Assembly (NCBI GenBank): GCA_003149345.1
Contig: QFWI01000011.1
Span: forward strand, 806,001 to 870,000
DNA: 64,000 bases
DNA from: Vampirovibrio chlorellavorus
GTDB lineage: Bacteria > Cyanobacteriota > Vampirovibrionia > Vampirovibrionales > Vampirovibrionaceae
Direction: 5' to 3'
Shown here: piece after piece, positions 33,134 to 43,078 of the stretch
How positions within the stretch are numbered: position 1 is the first letter of the stretch
How the letters are laid out: every line of letters begins with the position of its first letter
Notes under the pieces: generated by a model
Databases searched by the model: none
Told to the model about the DNA's origin: nothing
The model's input: only the letters and a program-made list of their open reading frames with translations
Translations under genes and position numbers: made by a program

Positions 33134-34924
33134 ATGCGAATGACCCAGTTGTTAGCCCCGACCTTGCGTGAAAACCCGGCCGATGCCGAGGTGGTCAGTC
33201 ACCAGTTATTGGTGCGGGCCGGTTACATCCGGCGTTTGGCCAATGGGGTTTACAACTACTTGCCCCTGATGTGGCGAGTCTTGCGCAAGGTGGAGCAAAT
33301 CGTCCGGGAAGAGATGGATCGGGCCGGGGCCCAGGAATTGCTCATGCCTATTCTGCAACCGGCGGAAGTGTGGCAGGCTTCCGGTCGTTGGGATGTATAC
33401 GGGGAGCTGATGATGCGGGTCAAAGACCGGCATGGTCGTGAATACGGCTTGGCCCCCACCGCCGAGGAAGTGATTACCGACATCGCCACCAAGGAAGTGC
33501 GCTCGTATCGGCAGTTGCCGGTGAATCTGTACCAGATTCAGACCAAGTATCGTGATGAAATCCGCCCCCGCTTTGGCTTGCTGCGTGGGCGAGAGTTTAT
33601 TATGAAAGACGCCTACAGCTTCCACACCAGCCAGGACTGTCTGGATCGGGAATACCAGAACATGGCCGAGACTTACACCCGTATTTTTGAGCGTTGCGGT
33701 CTGGAAACCCGTCAGGTCCGCAGCGACAGCGGGGCCATTGGCGGCAGCGTCAGCCACGAGTATATGGTGCTGACCCGCATTGCGGAAGGCGAGCAGGAAA
33801 GCGGCGAGAACGATGTGTTCTTCTGTGACAGTTGCGATTACGCCGCTAATGCTGAACGGGCGGAGTCGATTTTGCCGGAAGCCAACACCACGGGTGATCA
33901 TGCTGAGTTGAAAGTGTTGGATACTCCCAATGCCAGTACCATCGAGGCGCTGGAACGTAAGTTTCAGTTGCGCCCGGAAACGATTTTGAAAACCCTGATC
34001 TATGTGATCGACGAAAAAATGCCGGTGATGGCCTTGATTCGGGGGGATTTGGCGGTTGAGGAAATCAAGCTGCTCAACGCCTTTGCCGGTAATGAAATTC
34101 GTCTGGCCACCGAAGAGGAGATCATCGAGTGGATTGGCGATGTCAAAGGCTATGTAGGCCCCTACAACCTGCGTGCCGAGACCCTGCAAAAGCTGAAAAT
34201 CATTGCCGATCGTTCGGTTAGCGGTCTGAAAAACTTTGTGTTGGCCAACAATGAACGGGGCAAGCACTTGGTGGGCGCCAATTGGGGTGATCCGCATCTG
34301 CACGAGCCACAGATTAAAGACGCCGACTTGCGATTGGCCAGAGTGGGTGATTTTTGCGCTGAGTGCAAAACGGGCAAACTGGACATGACCCGGGGCATCG
34401 AAGTGGGCAACATCTTCCAGCTGGGCACCAAGTATTCCAGCGCCATGAGTGCCACTTACACCGATGAGGATGGCAGCGAAAAGCCCTTCATCATGGGGTG
34501 CTATGGCATCGGGGTGTCCCGCACCGCCGCTGCCGCCATTGAGCGTTTTCACGACAAATTCGGCATCATCTGGCCCATGGCCATTGCCCCCTATCAGGCG
34601 GTGGTGGTGCCGGTGAATGTCACCGATGACACCCAGATGGGCCTGGCCCAGCGCTTGTATGATCAACTGCGCAGCGCCGGGGTGGAAGTGGTGTTGGATG
34701 ATCGGGACGAGCGGGCCGGGGTGAAGTTTAAAGACGCCGACCTGATTGGTTTTCCCATTCGCATTACCGCTGGTAAAAAAGCCGCTGAAGGCTTGCTGGA
34801 GGTCAAAATGCGCGATGCGGATCAGGCCATCGATCTCCCGGAGGCCGAGGTGCTTGATTTTGTGTTGCGCCAAATGAAAGAATGGCGTCCAAAGCTCCAA
34901 AATCCCCAACCCGCTGCGGTCTAG
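33134..34924 (+). CDS. proS: Prolyl-tRNA synthetase (bacterial type)
   Basis: A 596-residue class II synthetase. Motif 1 is around [20 protein letters not shown]; motif 2 is [21 protein letters not shown]; motif 3 is [19 protein letters not shown]. The long insertion between motifs 2 and 3 (about residues 230-390, with [19 protein letters not shown]) is the editing domain that removes Ala-tRNA-Pro. The C-terminal anticodon-binding domain follows. I choose the ATG at 33134; GGAAGAGA lies about a dozen bases before it. lepA starts 47 bases downstream, and the two may share a transcript. Confidence 0.97.
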   Translation: MRMTQLLAPTLRENPADAEVVSHQLLVRAGYIRRLANGVYNYLPLMWRVLRKVEQIVREEMDRAGAQELLMPILQPAEVWQASGRWDVYGELMMRVKDRHGREYGLAPTAEEVITDIATKEVRSYRQLPVNLYQIQTKYRDEIRPRFGLLRGREFIMKDAYSFHTSQDCLDREYQNMAETYTRIFERCGLETRQVRSDSGAIGGSVSHEYMVLTRIAEGEQESGENDVFFCDSCDYAANAERAESILPEANTTGDHAELKVLDTPNASTIEALERKFQLRPETILKTLIYVIDEKMPVMALIRGDLAVEEIKLLNAFAGNEIRLATEEEIIEWIGDVKGYVGPYNLRAETLQKLKIIADRSVSGLKNFVLANNERGKHLVGANWGDPHLHEPQIKDADLRLARVGDFCAECKTGKLDMTRGIEVGNIFQLGTKYSSAMSATYTDEDGSEKPFIMGCYGIGVSRTAAAAIERFHDKFGIIWPMAIAPYQAVVVPVNVTDDTQMGLAQRLYDQLRSAGVEVVLDDRDERAGVKFKDADLIGFPIRITAGKKAAEGLLEVKMRDADQAIDLPEAEVLDFVLRQMKEWRPKLQNPQPAAV

Positions 34925-34971
34925 CCTGTCAATTTTTACCCCACAAACCCCTAAAAAGAGATTTCCCATCT

Positions 34972-36786
34972 ATGTCTAATCCTGTGTCAAACCCTGTGTC
35001 CTCCAACATTCGCAACTTCTGCATTATCGCTCACATCGATCACGGCAAGTCCACCATCGCCGATCGGCTGCTGGAATTTACCGGCACCATTGATAAGCGG
35101 CAAATGAAGGATCAGGTGCTGGACAACCTGGAACTGGAGCGGGAGCGGGGTATTACCATCAAGCTGCAAGCGGCCCGTATGGATTACCAATATCAGGGGC
35201 AGGATTATATTTTGAACCTGATTGACACGCCGGGGCACGTGGATTTTAGCTATGAAGTGTCCCGCTCGCTGCAAGCCTGCGAAGGGGCCTTGCTGGTGGT
35301 GGACGCCTCTCAAGGGGTGGAGGCGCAAACGCTGGCCAATGTGTATCTGGCCATCGAAGCCAATTTGGAAATCATTCCGGTGCTGAACAAAATCGATTTG
35401 CCCGGCGCTGACCCGGAGCGGGTGCTGAAAGAAATCGAGGAAGTGGTGGGCATTGATACCTCCAACGCCATTATGTGCAGCGCCAAGGAAGGCATTGGGA
35501 TTGAAGACATCCTGCAAGCGGTTGTGGAATATGTGCCGCCGCCAAAAATCGAGCGGGAAAAGCCGCTCCGGGCTTTGGTCTTTGACAGCTATTTCGATGC
35601 CTACATGGGCATTATTACTTACGTGCGTATTGTGGACGGCGAAGTGAAGCAGGGCGATCGCATTCGCTTTATGGAAAACCAGAAAGTCTATGACGTGACG
35701 GAAGTGGGCGTGATGAAACCGGTGCGTCACCCACGCGGCAGTCTGGTTTCCGGTGAGGTTGGTTACGTTGCCGCTTCCATCAAGGAAATGGGTTCCTTTG
35801 TGGGCGATACCATTACCCTCAATACGGGCGGCGCCAAAGAGCCCCTGCCGGGCTATCAGAAAGCCATGCCTATGGTTTTCTGCGGGCTGTATCCGGTGAA
35901 TAACGATGATTACACCGTCTTGAAAGATTCCTTGGAAAAGCTGAAACTGAACGATTCCAGCATTACCTTTGAGCCGGAAAGTTCTGAAGCCCTGGGCTTT
36001 GGCTACCGTTGCGGTTTCCTCGGCCTGCTGCACATGGAAGTCATTCAGGAACGTCTGGAGCGGGAGTACAATCTGGATCTGATTACCACGGCTCCTAGCG
36101 TGGTCTACCGGGTGCATATGACCAACGGCGATGTGATTGAGGTGGATAATCCCTCCAAGCTGCCCGATCCGGTCAAACGGGAGTACATGGAAGAGCCCTT
36201 CGTCAAAATCAACATCATCACCCCCAACGAATTTGTGGGGGCCTTGATGGATCTGTCCCAAACCCGCCGGGGAATTTTTCTGGGCATGACCTATCTGGAC
36301 AAAGTGCGGGTGAATCTGCAATACGAATTGCCTCTCAACGAGATGGTCACCGATTATTACGACAAGCTCAAGTCCTGCTCCAAGGGCTATGCCTCTATGG
36401 ATTACAGTTTTTCAGAATACAAGCGCAGCAACCTGGTGAAGCTGGATATCTTGCTAGCCGGCGATATTGTGGACGCCCTGAGCGTGATTGTCCACCGGGA
36501 CAAAGCGCATACGGTCGGGCATGTGTTGACCGAAAAGCTGAAAGAAATCATTCCCCGGCAGATGTTTGAAGTGCCCATTCAGGCGGCCATTGGGGGCAAA
36601 ATTGTGGCCCGTAGCACCGTGAAAGCCATGCGCAAAAACGTGTTGGACAAGTGCTATGGCGGGGATATTTCCCGGAAGCGCAAATTGCTGGAAAAGCAGA
36701 AAAAAGGGAAAAAGCGCATGAAGTCCATCGGTAGTGTGGATGTGCCGCAAGAAGCGTTCATGGCAGTTTTGAAACTCAGCGATTAG
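34972..36786 (+). CDS. lepA: Elongation factor 4 (back-translocase GTPase)
   Basis: A 604-residue translational GTPase. G1 is [11 protein letters not shown]3 is DTPGHVDF, G4 is NKIDLPGA. The C-terminal LepA-specific domain is recognised by [20 protein letters not shown] near the end. It binds the ribosome and helps recover stalled or mistranslocated complexes, especially under high magnesium or low temperature. The start is the ATG at 34972, after an AAAGAGA ribosome site; upstream frame belongs to the end of proS. No terminator with T-run follows; instead a repeat-rich spacer leads to the phage-like cassette. Confidence 0.97.
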   Translation: MSNPVSNPVSSNIRNFCIIAHIDHGKSTIADRLLEFTGTIDKRQMKDQVLDNLELERERGITIKLQAARMDYQYQGQDYILNLIDTPGHVDFSYEVSRSLQACEGALLVVDASQGVEAQTLANVYLAIEANLEIIPVLNKIDLPGADPERVLKEIEEVVGIDTSNAIMCSAKEGIGIEDILQAVVEYVPPPKIEREKPLRALVFDSYFDAYMGIITYVRIVDGEVKQGDRIRFMENQKVYDVTEVGVMKPVRHPRGSLVSGEVGYVAASIKEMGSFVGDTITLNTGGAKEPLPGYQKAMPMVFCGLYPVNNDDYTVLKDSLEKLKLNDSSITFEPESSEALGFGYRCGFLGLLHMEVIQERLEREYNLDLITTAPSVVYRVHMTNGDVIEVDNPSKLPDPVKREYMEEPFVKINIITPNEFVGALMDLSQTRRGIFLGMTYLDKVRVNLQYELPLNEMVTDYYDKLKSCSKGYASMDYSFSEYKRSNLVKLDILLAGDIVDALSVIVHRDKAHTVGHVLTEKLKEIIPRQMFEVPIQAAIGGKIVARSTVKAMRKNVLDKCYGGDISRKRKLLEKQKKGKKRMKSIGSVDVPQEAFMAVLKLSD

Positions 36787-36787
36787 T

Positions 36788-36960
36788 GTTTCAAGGGGGC
36801 GTTGCCCATTCTATCCCATTTTTCAAGGGGGCGTTGCCCCCACTGGAAGGGTGACAGAGTCCAGTGCTTGCGCTGTCCCCCCTTCAGACCTCCCCGAGTA
36901 ATAGCGTCATTTTTCCGGGCGGTATGGTCATTCCCACGAAGGTGGGAATCCACTGTGCCT
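36788..36960. repeat. Spacer with a duplicated GC-rich motif and a REP-like palindrome
   Basis: TTCAAGGGGGCGTTGCCC occurs twice (about 36790-36807 and 36823-36840); the second forms a GGGGGC-GTT-GCCCCC hairpin. Further on, ATTCCCAC-GAAG-GTGGGAAT (36930-36949) is a perfect 8-bp palindrome of the type seen in repetitive extragenic elements of many bacteria (TCATTCCC..GGGAATCC). Confidence 0.7.
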
Positions 36961-36994
36961 AGTCCTGACTAAAATAGGGTGGCATTGTGACAAA

Positions 36995-37037
36995 TAAAAA
37001 AAGCCCATCCGGGTCGAAGGGAGCGACACAGATGGGC
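36995..37037 (-). terminator. Intrinsic terminator ending the phage-like cassette
   Basis: Minus-strand GCCCATC (37037-37031), 21-base loop, GATGGGC (37009-37003), then eight T residues (37002-36995). It lies just after the last cassette gene. Confidence 0.7.
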
Positions 37038-37045
37038 GTGGGGCG

Positions 37046-37300
37046 TTAGCGTTGACTGAGTGCTTTGAGCTTGCCGAGAAAAATTTGTCCGCTCTGAATG
37101 GCGTCCAAAAATTCGTCCTCGGTAGCCGGGCCGTTGGGAAATTTCCAGTTGGCGGGCAGTTGGACGTAAACCAGTCGGGCCACATCCAGCCCGCTGAAAC
37201 GTCCTGCCAAGGGAGCCAGTAAGTTCAAAATTTTCAGCGCCAGGGCCAGTTCGTCTCCCAGGCTGAGTTTGGCCAGGAAGTGCAATGCTTTTTTCAGCAT
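37046..37300 (-). CDS. Small phage-cassette protein
   Basis: An 84-residue protein with an amphipathic helical start (MLKKALHFLAKLSLGDELAL) and a conserved-looking middle (LPANWKFPNGPATEDEFLDA). It has no signal peptide and no known family. It lies 28 bases after the endolysin gene and before the cassette terminator, so it is the last gene of the minus-strand structural/lysis run. A spanin or lysis-regulator role is possible from location only. Confidence 0.5.
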   Translation of the reverse strand: MLKKALHFLAKLSLGDELALALKILNLLAPLAGRFSGLDVARLVYVQLPANWKFPNGPATEDEFLDAIQSGQIFLGKLKALSQR

Positions 37301-37328
37301 GATGAATCCTTTCTGAAATGAATGAGGG

Positions 37329-37703
37329 TTACGACCAGCGAGCGGGGGTGGGGCGAATGTCCAAATGGGTGTAGTGCTGATAACAGCCCATCCCGCCAGA
37401 CCAGTGCCTCAAAAACTCCTGTACCGCTTTGGCGGGCATGCCACTGACCACAATGTCTGCGGCCATGCCGTTCAGGTGCTGACTGTGAGAAACCCCGCCC
37501 ACCGCCAGATTATGGGCTTTACTACGGTAGCCGGAATTGATGATGATGGGCTTGCCCAGTAAATCCCGGATGACTTGCAGGCGATTGGCCAGTCGGTAAA
37601 TATTGTCCAGAATCCAGGGAGCGGGAATGGCATCGTCCCCGTGCAAAAATTCGGACAATTTGAAGTTTGTGGTGAGCTGGATAGCCCGTGGATCTTGACT
37701 CAT
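37329..37703 (-). CDS. Phage endolysin, M15 peptidase (D-Ala-D-Ala carboxypeptidase type)
   Basis: A 124-residue protein with no signal peptide. The M15 zinc motif is visible: SGYRSKAHNLAVGGV, SQHLNGMAADI (ligands His and Asp) and HYTHLDIRP (third ligand His). M15A peptidases cut the D-Ala cross-link region of peptidoglycan; the small size and the phage setting make it an endolysin that frees particles from the host. AGGA precedes the ATG at six bases. A holin-like protein is encoded just upstream in the transcript. Confidence 0.85.
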   Translation of the reverse strand: MSQDPRAIQLTTNFKLSEFLHGDDAIPAPWILDNIYRLANRLQVIRDLLGKPIIINSGYRSKAHNLAVGGVSHSQHLNGMAADIVVSGMPAKAVQEFLRHWSGGMGCYQHYTHLDIRPTPARWS

Positions 37704-37773
37704 AATAATCCTAATTTCATGAAGCCTGCCTTGATAGCGTCCTGGGGTCGCGTTTTGATGCTACGGTCGTTTT

Positions 37774-38025
37774 TTATTCTCGTTGATGGTTGAGGCGATC
37801 GTTGATCTTGTTGAGCTGTAAGTCCAACCGATTCAGCAGCGTCTTGATGTCCTCCACATCCTGACGGGTGGCGTATTCCGCCCGAATGGCGTTTTCCAGT
37901 TGCCGCAGCGATTGCTCCAGCTCCACCGGGGTGACAAAAATGCCCAGCTTTAACAGGCTTACCGTAACAAAAGAAATCAGCGCCGGAACCACATACTGCC
38001 GGGCTTGGGCAAACAGTTCCATCAT
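37774..38025 (-). CDS. Holin-like small membrane protein
   Basis: An 83-residue protein with one hydrophobic helix (YVVPALISFVTVSLLKLGIFV, about 11-31) followed by a predicted coiled coil (LRQLENAIRAEYATRQDVED, LLNRLDLQLNKINDRL). One helix plus coiled coil fits a class III-type holin or a lysis-associated membrane protein. It overlaps the preceding gene by four bases (38022-38025) and lies directly before the M15 endolysin. The role is inferred from position and topology, without sequence similarity to a named holin. Confidence 0.55.
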   Translation of the reverse strand: MMELFAQARQYVVPALISFVTVSLLKLGIFVTPVELEQSLRQLENAIRAEYATRQDVEDIKTLLNRLDLQLNKINDRLNHQRE

Positions 38026-38375
38026 CCCTCCGAGGGTGCGGGCGATTCCGCTAGCAGGCTGAGCATGGCTTGGCGCAGCGCTTCCAATGCTTCCGGGATC
38101 GTGGCCCGTTGAATGATTAGCCGGGCAATGTGCGGACGGTTTTGCTCCAGTTCCATTTTGACCGCCGCTTTTAAAGGGGCCAAATCAGCCTGCATTTCTG
38201 CGGGTAAATCGTTATCAAAGACCTGTCGCAAGCGCTCGGTGATGGGCTGGATCTCAACGCTGTTTGTCGGAGGGAACCCCACCTGCCAGGTGCCTTCCTC
38301 CCGTGCTTCCGGCTGCTGAGGATAGTCTCCGGCATCGCTGATGGTGCCGTCGTGTCTCAATAAATAAAAGTTCAT
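38022..38375 (-). CDS. Tail-fibre-associated hypothetical protein
   Basis: A 117-residue protein: MNFYLLRHDGTISDAGDYP, then a charged helical part (ERLRQVFDNDLPAEMQADL, KMELEQNRPHIARLIIQRA). It starts two bases after the stop of the fibre gene, with GAGGTG eight bases before its ATG. In many phages a small protein right after the fibre gene is an assembly chaperone, and that is my best guess. No family recognised. Confidence 0.5.
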   Translation of the reverse strand: MNFYLLRHDGTISDAGDYPQQPEAREEGTWQVGFPPTNSVEIQPITERLRQVFDNDLPAEMQADLAPLKAAVKMELEQNRPHIARLIIQRATIPEALEALRQAMLSLLAESPAPSEG

Positions 38376-38377
38376 GT

Positions 38378-39535
38378 TTAGGTCACCTCGGTTACAATGT
38401 ATCCCGCCACATTAATGTCCATACTGCTGGTGGCGTCGGTCATACGGTATTGAATGACCTGACTGGCGTCGGTTTCTACAATCTCGCTTTCGTATTCAGT
38501 ACAGGTTCGACCGGTCAGATTTTGCACCACGAATTCATCGATGCTGCTTCCTTTTTTTCGGATATAGCCGAATTTTCCACTGGCTGAAATTAGATAGATA
38601 CCGCCCCGTAGAAGGGCTTGTGTGGAAATGGGCGGCACAAAATTAGCCAGAGAAACATCGGTGTAAGTGCTGGCCGTTCCACCGTCCAGGACAATGGGTT
38701 GTCCCGTGGCCGGGGGTTGGTTAACGGGCAAAATAACGACCCGGTACTTAATGGACGGACGGTATGGCCAACCGGTGGAAATATAAAACGGCATGATATT
38801 GCTGCTGGCGTCAGTACGGACGGCCAGGGGCAGTTGCCGTTTCAGGTCGTATCCTGTGGGCAGGGTAATACTGCCGCCACTGACTTCGTTGACCGTTGAA
38901 AATACCGCGCCAGTGGTGCCATCGATATTGCGCTTTACCAGGTACACGTAGTACCAGGTATTGGCCGCTTTGGTGCCGGTATCTAACCCATTCAGCCCGC
39001 TGCTGTCCAGACTTAAAGTGATGTCGGCAGCCAGTTCAATATCAGTTTGGTTGGTGGAATTGCGGGCCCGCAAGCCGCTTTTGAGTCGGATGGCGCCGCT
39101 GCTTTCGTACAGGGGAGCAGGGCCGGTAATGCCGTGTTTATAGAGAACCGGGTTGCCTTCATGGATAAGGTATTTGGATACGCCGTTTACCCGGAGGCGG
39201 TAACTGTGGTTGGTGGAATCGTAGCCGATTTCGCCATTGCTTCCGGCCACGAACCCCGGGACTTGGGCCAGACGAATCGATCCATCCTTGAGCAGGACTG
39301 TTTCAATGCTCACCCCGGCGTCGGGAGTGCGCTCCTCCAGCGTGTCCGCTTTGACTGTACCGGAAAAACTTTTGGTCCCGCTAAGGGTTATATTGCCACT
39401 TTCCATGCTGGTCAGACGGGTGTCCTGACTGTTGGACTCGGTGACCAGCTGGTTGAATTCGCTGTCCAGATCATCGGCGTTGATCAGGTTGCCGTTGGCG
39501 ATTTCTGCTTGTTTGAGCCGAGAGATTTGCGTCAT
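38378..39535 (-). CDS. Phage tail fibre/host-recognition protein
   Basis: A 385-residue protein. The N-terminus (MTQISRLKQAEIANGNLI, NADDLDSEFNQLVTE) is a particle-attachment helix region. The rest is beta-rich with many G, S, T, N and D residues: GTKSFSGTVKAD, GYDSTNHSYRLRVNGVSKY, AADITLSLDSSG, WYYVYLVKRN. This fits a trimeric fibre or spike. It sits between the stabilisation protein and the lysis genes, as in P22-like podoviruses. The fibre is the part that selects the host receptor, so changes in it would change target range. Confidence 0.7.
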   Translation of the reverse strand: MTQISRLKQAEIANGNLINADDLDSEFNQLVTESNSQDTRLTSMESGNITLSGTKSFSGTVKADTLEERTPDAGVSIETVLLKDGSIRLAQVPGFVAGSNGEIGYDSTNHSYRLRVNGVSKYLIHEGNPVLYKHGITGPAPLYESSGAIRLKSGLRARNSTNQTDIELAADITLSLDSSGLNGLDTGTKAANTWYYVYLVKRNIDGTTGAVFSTVNEVSGGSITLPTGYDLKRQLPLAVRTDASSNIMPFYISTGWPYRPSIKYRVVILPVNQPPATGQPIVLDGGTASTYTDVSLANFVPPISTQALLRGGIYLISASGKFGYIRKKGSSIDEFVVQNLTGRTCTEYESEIVETDASQVIQYRMTDATSSMDINVAGYIVTEVT

Positions 39536-39569
39536 GGCGTTTACTCCATTTTTACCTTATAGCGTGTCC

Positions 39570-41108
39570 TTATCGGGTGCTGCCATCCAGCACCGTGATG
39601 GTCCAGCCCTCAATCTCCACCGGTCGATCCGCTTCATTTCCAATGAGTTCCATCTGGAAGTATTGCCCGGATCCGGCTGGCATCAGGCTGAAACAGGCGC
39701 TTCCTGCCCGGTTGTAATAATCCGCGCCGTAAGTGGCCTGGTTATACGTGGTGCTGGCACTGTCGGGGATCAGGGAAATGGTTCGGGATTGCTGGTTCTG
39801 AGACCCTCGTCGCAGGTTCCAAGACATGTTGACCGTAACGTTGACTTCCGAAATTTGCTTGAGATAGAGCTGAATATCCTTGATGCGTTTACGGAGCCGA
39901 GGGTTGTCAAAATCCAGAAATCCGGTGCGATAGATCCAGCCAATGGGCTGGCCGTTGTAACTGTTGCCTTTGAGTTGTTGTTGCACGACGCCCTGGTAAT
40001 TCCCGGTATAGAGCTTTCCGTTAAAAGTGCAACCGCACGATGCCACAATACCCTGGCGTTTGCTCCAGATCCGGTTGATGCCATAGTTATAAACCAGTAC
40101 GGTTTGGTTTTGGATGGCGCTGCCATCGGCCACAAACCACCAGACCTCCTGTCGGCTCCGTAAGTGAACGGCAAAGCTGTGGCCCAGTTGTGTGCGATTG
40201 AGATTTTCGATCTGGGCCTTGATGGCGTTGGATAAAAAGAGTGTCGTGACATTGCCTTGGGCTGTGGCCGTGGACAGGGCGGTGATTCCTTCCGATGACA
40301 GAAACATCAGTTCGTTGCCTACCAGCACGATACTGCGGTGGCTGACGGCCCCAAACTCATCCGACATTTTTTGAACGGCAAAGGTGTCCACATCAGAGCC
40401 GGATAGAACATAGGTTGAGCGCTCCTTGAAGATGACCAGCACTTCTTCATTCAGGAGTGGCAAAAATAGGGTTTTCAGTCCGGTTATTTTTTCACCGTCA
40501 CCAGGAGAAATCTGGATGGCGCCCGGCGAGTCCGACCAGTAACTGGGTTCGAAATTTTCGGCGTTTTCCAGTTCCGAGATGTACACCAGGGAGGGATTAT
40601 CGGCGTCTCCAGAGAAGATCAGCCGATTGGCGTAAATCTCCGATAAAGCAGGTTTACCGGCATCAATGCCAAACACATCCGGTGGCCAGTTTTCCAGAGG
40701 CTCAACAGCTCCGATTCCATCCCATTTAATGGGGTTATCCGCGCCGTTGCAACCAATCAGCAAGCCCTGAAACGTGACAAAATGCATGGTGCGATCAGGG
40801 GTTAAGCCGCTGTAAAGAGGAGTGGCGGCTCCCGTGTTTTCATTGAACTGGTACAGTTTATCCCCGGCGATGGCGATTAAAAACGTTTGCCCCATCAAGT
40901 TTTTGTAAGGGTATAAACTGTTCACCATGGCCCCGGAGGCAAGCGGTGTGTTGTTGATATGGATGTAACCGACATTGTTGCTCGACCAGCTGCCGTGGGT
41001 GGTGGCGTGTAAATTTATGATTTCTTCGGCCTCTCCGTTTCTCAAGGTCAGGTCGTTGGCGCGTAAATTGATTCCACCGGCGTTGTCGAAAAATTGAAAT
41101 GTACGCAT
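39570..41108 (-). CDS. Phage DNA-stabilisation/tail protein (beta-propeller type)
   Basis: A 512-residue beta-rich protein. It starts with FFDNAGGINLRANDLTLRNG and includes MVNSLYPYKNLMGQTFLIA, ITGLKTLFLPLLNEEVLVIF, and VWWFVADGSAIQNQTVLVYN. The N-terminal GGIN..P-like pattern and the repeated strand-turn blocks resemble the packaged-DNA stabilisation proteins of P22-like podoviruses (gp10) or tail tubular B of T7-like phages, which cap the portal. The 55-base gap before the adaptor gene (41158) and the order adaptor, stabilisation, fibre support this. Moderate confidence. Confidence 0.6.
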   Translation of the reverse strand: MRTFQFFDNAGGINLRANDLTLRNGEAEEIINLHATTHGSWSSNNVGYIHINNTPLASGAMVNSLYPYKNLMGQTFLIAIAGDKLYQFNENTGAATPLYSGLTPDRTMHFVTFQGLLIGCNGADNPIKWDGIGAVEPLENWPPDVFGIDAGKPALSEIYANRLIFSGDADNPSLVYISELENAENFEPSYWSDSPGAIQISPGDGEKITGLKTLFLPLLNEEVLVIFKERSTYVLSGSDVDTFAVQKMSDEFGAVSHRSIVLVGNELMFLSSEGITALSTATAQGNVTTLFLSNAIKAQIENLNRTQLGHSFAVHLRSRQEVWWFVADGSAIQNQTVLVYNYGINRIWSKRQGIVASCGCTFNGKLYTGNYQGVVQQQLKGNSYNGQPIGWIYRTGFLDFDNPRLRKRIKDIQLYLKQISEVNVTVNMSWNLRRGSQNQQSRTISLIPDSASTTYNQATYGADYYNRAGSACFSLMPAGSGQYFQMELIGNEADRPVEIEGWTITVLDGSTR

Positions 41109-41157
41109 GGATCACTGCTTCCTTAAAACCCTTGTTTGGGACTGGTTGTCACTATGT

Positions 41158-41802
41158 TCAAAGTGTTCGTCTGCCCCGGTAAAAACCTTTCATGCGGTAA
41201 TTCGGTTTTCGGGGAGCCAGGCTTTTGAGTTGGGCCAGGCCGTCGCGATACAGTAAAAAAGTTTCGCTGCCGCCTTCCCCTAAAAATTTCTCAAGGCGGG
41301 CCTGCGTGCCAAGAATCAGGACTCTTTCCCAACTTTCGGGCAGTGCGGTGGTGTCGCTATCCAGGCTGAGTTTTTGAGGACTGCGCTGGTAATCGTAGCG
41401 AATGGTATAGGTGGCGTTGGGCACCGGGTACAGAAATAACTGGCTTCCTTTGCGGTAAAAATATTGCGGTTTGCCACTGACCGTTTCGCCGTAGGCGATG
41501 GGGTAGGTGTAGTCCACTTCTTTCAGTCGCAGTTGACTGCCCGTTTCTTGCACGGAATCCGTGATGACGTCCTGCACCTCACATTGTGGGGCCAGATTGT
41601 ACGCGCTCGTACCAGCGGTGGTGTTAAAGGTGGCCGATTGTTGAAGGCGATTGACCTGTAAGCGTTGCAGCATTTCCGTGTAGGTTTCGTTGAGAAAATC
41701 CACGGTCTGAATAACTGGGGTTTGGGCGTTGTTGAGCGTACCGGCCTCTAACTGCCCAGTGCGACGCAAGATTTCATTCACCAGTTGCAGGAGTGTGCTC
41801 AT
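41158..41802 (-). CDS. Phage head-tail adaptor protein
   Basis: A 214-residue protein. The N-terminal helical part (TLLQLVNEILRRTG, TVDFLNETYTEMLQRL) and the later SGKPQYFYRKGSQLFLYP and YTIRYDYQRSPQKL are typical of the adaptor family (tail tubular A, gp4-like) that docks on the portal ring. GGAG lies six bases before the start. The small gene at 41774 overlaps its start by 29 bases. Confidence 0.7.
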   Translation of the reverse strand: MSTLLQLVNEILRRTGQLEAGTLNNAQTPVIQTVDFLNETYTEMLQRLQVNRLQQSATFNTTAGTSAYNLAPQCEVQDVITDSVQETGSQLRLKEVDYTYPIAYGETVSGKPQYFYRKGSQLFLYPVPNATYTIRYDYQRSPQKLSLDSDTTALPESWERVLILGTQARLEKFLGEGGSETFLLYRDGLAQLKSLAPRKPNYRMKGFYRGRRTL

Positions 41803-41995
41803 CCGCCGCTCCTTTCAGTTTAAGTAGTTTCAGCCGATAGTCGGCGGGATATTGTTTCAGAATTTGTGCCAGAGTGCCCTGAATGCGGGTTTTGAACTTG
41901 GTTTTTCTGTTTTCGCAAAGCCACACAGCCTGCTCTGAATAAATATCTGGAGGCGTTGCAGCGTCTTTGACTTCCGGGTCAAACGGTAAATCCAT
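41774..41995 (-). CDS. Small phage-cassette protein
   Basis: A 73-residue acidic then basic protein: MDLPFDPEVKDAATPPDI, WLCENRKTKFKTRIQGTLAQ. I start it at the ATG at 41995, which has GGAG six bases upstream; the longer frame from 42028 lacks a ribosome site. It overlaps the adaptor gene by 29 bases. No family recognised; it might be a small head-completion or connector protein because of its place between capsid and adaptor. Confidence 0.5.
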   Translation of the reverse strand: MDLPFDPEVKDAATPPDIYSEQAVWLCENRKTKFKTRIQGTLAQILKQYPADYRLKLLKLKGAADEHTPATGE

Positions 41996-42057
41996 CACGA
42001 TCTCCTTAAGATCAAAAAATAGGATCAAAAACTAGGATCAAAATGGGAAATAATGGG

Positions 42058-42095
42058 AAAAAAAGGAGCGATGACCCGCAGTGGGACATCGCTCC
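42058..42095 (-). terminator. Terminator after the major capsid gene
   Basis: Minus-strand GGAGCGATG (42095-42087), 13-base loop, CATCGCTCC (42073-42065), then seven T residues (42064-42058). A partial terminator right after the capsid gene would raise capsid expression over the downstream tail genes, a common phage arrangement. Confidence 0.8.
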
Positions 42096-42148
42096 GGTGG
42101 TGTTGCGTTAGAGAGACAGTGGGAGAGAAAAGGGAAGGGAGAGACTGT

Positions 42149-42982
42149 TTAAGCCGAGGCTTTCAGCACAGCGCCCGCTTTGGGCATCATGACCTTGGAG
42201 CCATACAGGTACAGCCCTTTGACCGCATCGGCAAACATATTGTACGGACGAACCGTTTCAATTTTGCTGACCTGGCTGGCAAAGCTGATGAAATCCTGGG
42301 TGAAGGCCAGTAAATTGACGACTCCGCTGACCGCCGCGTTGTTAGTGGTAACGTGAACCCCAAAGCCTGCCACATTGCCGATGTATCCGTTTTGCACCAC
42401 GTTGTCTCCCAGGCTGGTGGCCCGGGTAAATTCCGTAGATTGCAAGAGCAGGGTTTTGAATTTTGGGGTAATCACTAGATTGCGCCCTTCCTGAGGGGCA
42501 TTGGCGTTGTCCAGCTTTTCGGCCAATTGGGTGATGTATCCGTAAATGTTGGCGCTGGTCAGGGTAATGGGCGCCACATCCGTTCCAATGACGTTGCCCG
42601 CATCCACATCCGTATAATGACCAATCAGTCGGGTGTCCACCACGTCCCGGATGGCGATGGCCGCCCGACCTGCGTAGCCTTCCAGAATGTCGACGTTGGC
42701 TTGCGCTTTATCCAAATCATCGACTTTGAAGGCGAAGTATTTTTGCTGATCGATCAATAAATCCACCATGGGATCGGTCAGGCTTTGGAAGGAAATGGTC
42801 ATGTCCCGGGTGTAGTTGTTAACGGTCACATCGCCAAAGGTGCGCACGTGAACCACGTCACCGGCGTTGGTGATTTCGCCTTCAAAATCCCGGTTGACCA
42901 GGTTGGCCATGACCACGGTTTTGTCAAAAATTTTGAGTAGCTTTTTGCTCCAGATTTCCGGGATAAAGTTTGCGGTTGCCAT
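42149..42982 (-). CDS. Major capsid protein (P22-coat-like, HK97 fold)
   Basis: A 277-residue protein that begins MATANFIPEIWSKKLLKIFD and continues with LVNRDFEGEITNAGDVVHVR, VNNYTRDMTISF, LIDQQKYFAFKVDDLDKAQA. These match small P22-coat-family capsid proteins found in many podoviruses. AAAGGA lies before the ATG. It forms the shell together with the scaffold (43079). The terminator at 42058-42095 follows directly. Confidence 0.8.
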   Translation of the reverse strand: MATANFIPEIWSKKLLKIFDKTVVMANLVNRDFEGEITNAGDVVHVRTFGDVTVNNYTRDMTISFQSLTDPMVDLLIDQQKYFAFKVDDLDKAQANVDILEGYAGRAAIAIRDVVDTRLIGHYTDVDAGNVIGTDVAPITLTSANIYGYITQLAEKLDNANAPQEGRNLVITPKFKTLLLQSTEFTRATSLGDNVVQNGYIGNVAGFGVHVTTNNAAVSGVVNLLAFTQDFISFASQVSKIETVRPYNMFADAVKGLYLYGSKVMMPKAGAVLKASA

Positions 42983-43078
42983 GGTATCGATTCCTTTCAG
43001 GTTGATGAAAAGGGCATATAAAAAGCCGCTGAATCCAGTGTTGCGGCGTTTGGGCGTGTTTTTAGCGGGAGTCTGTTT

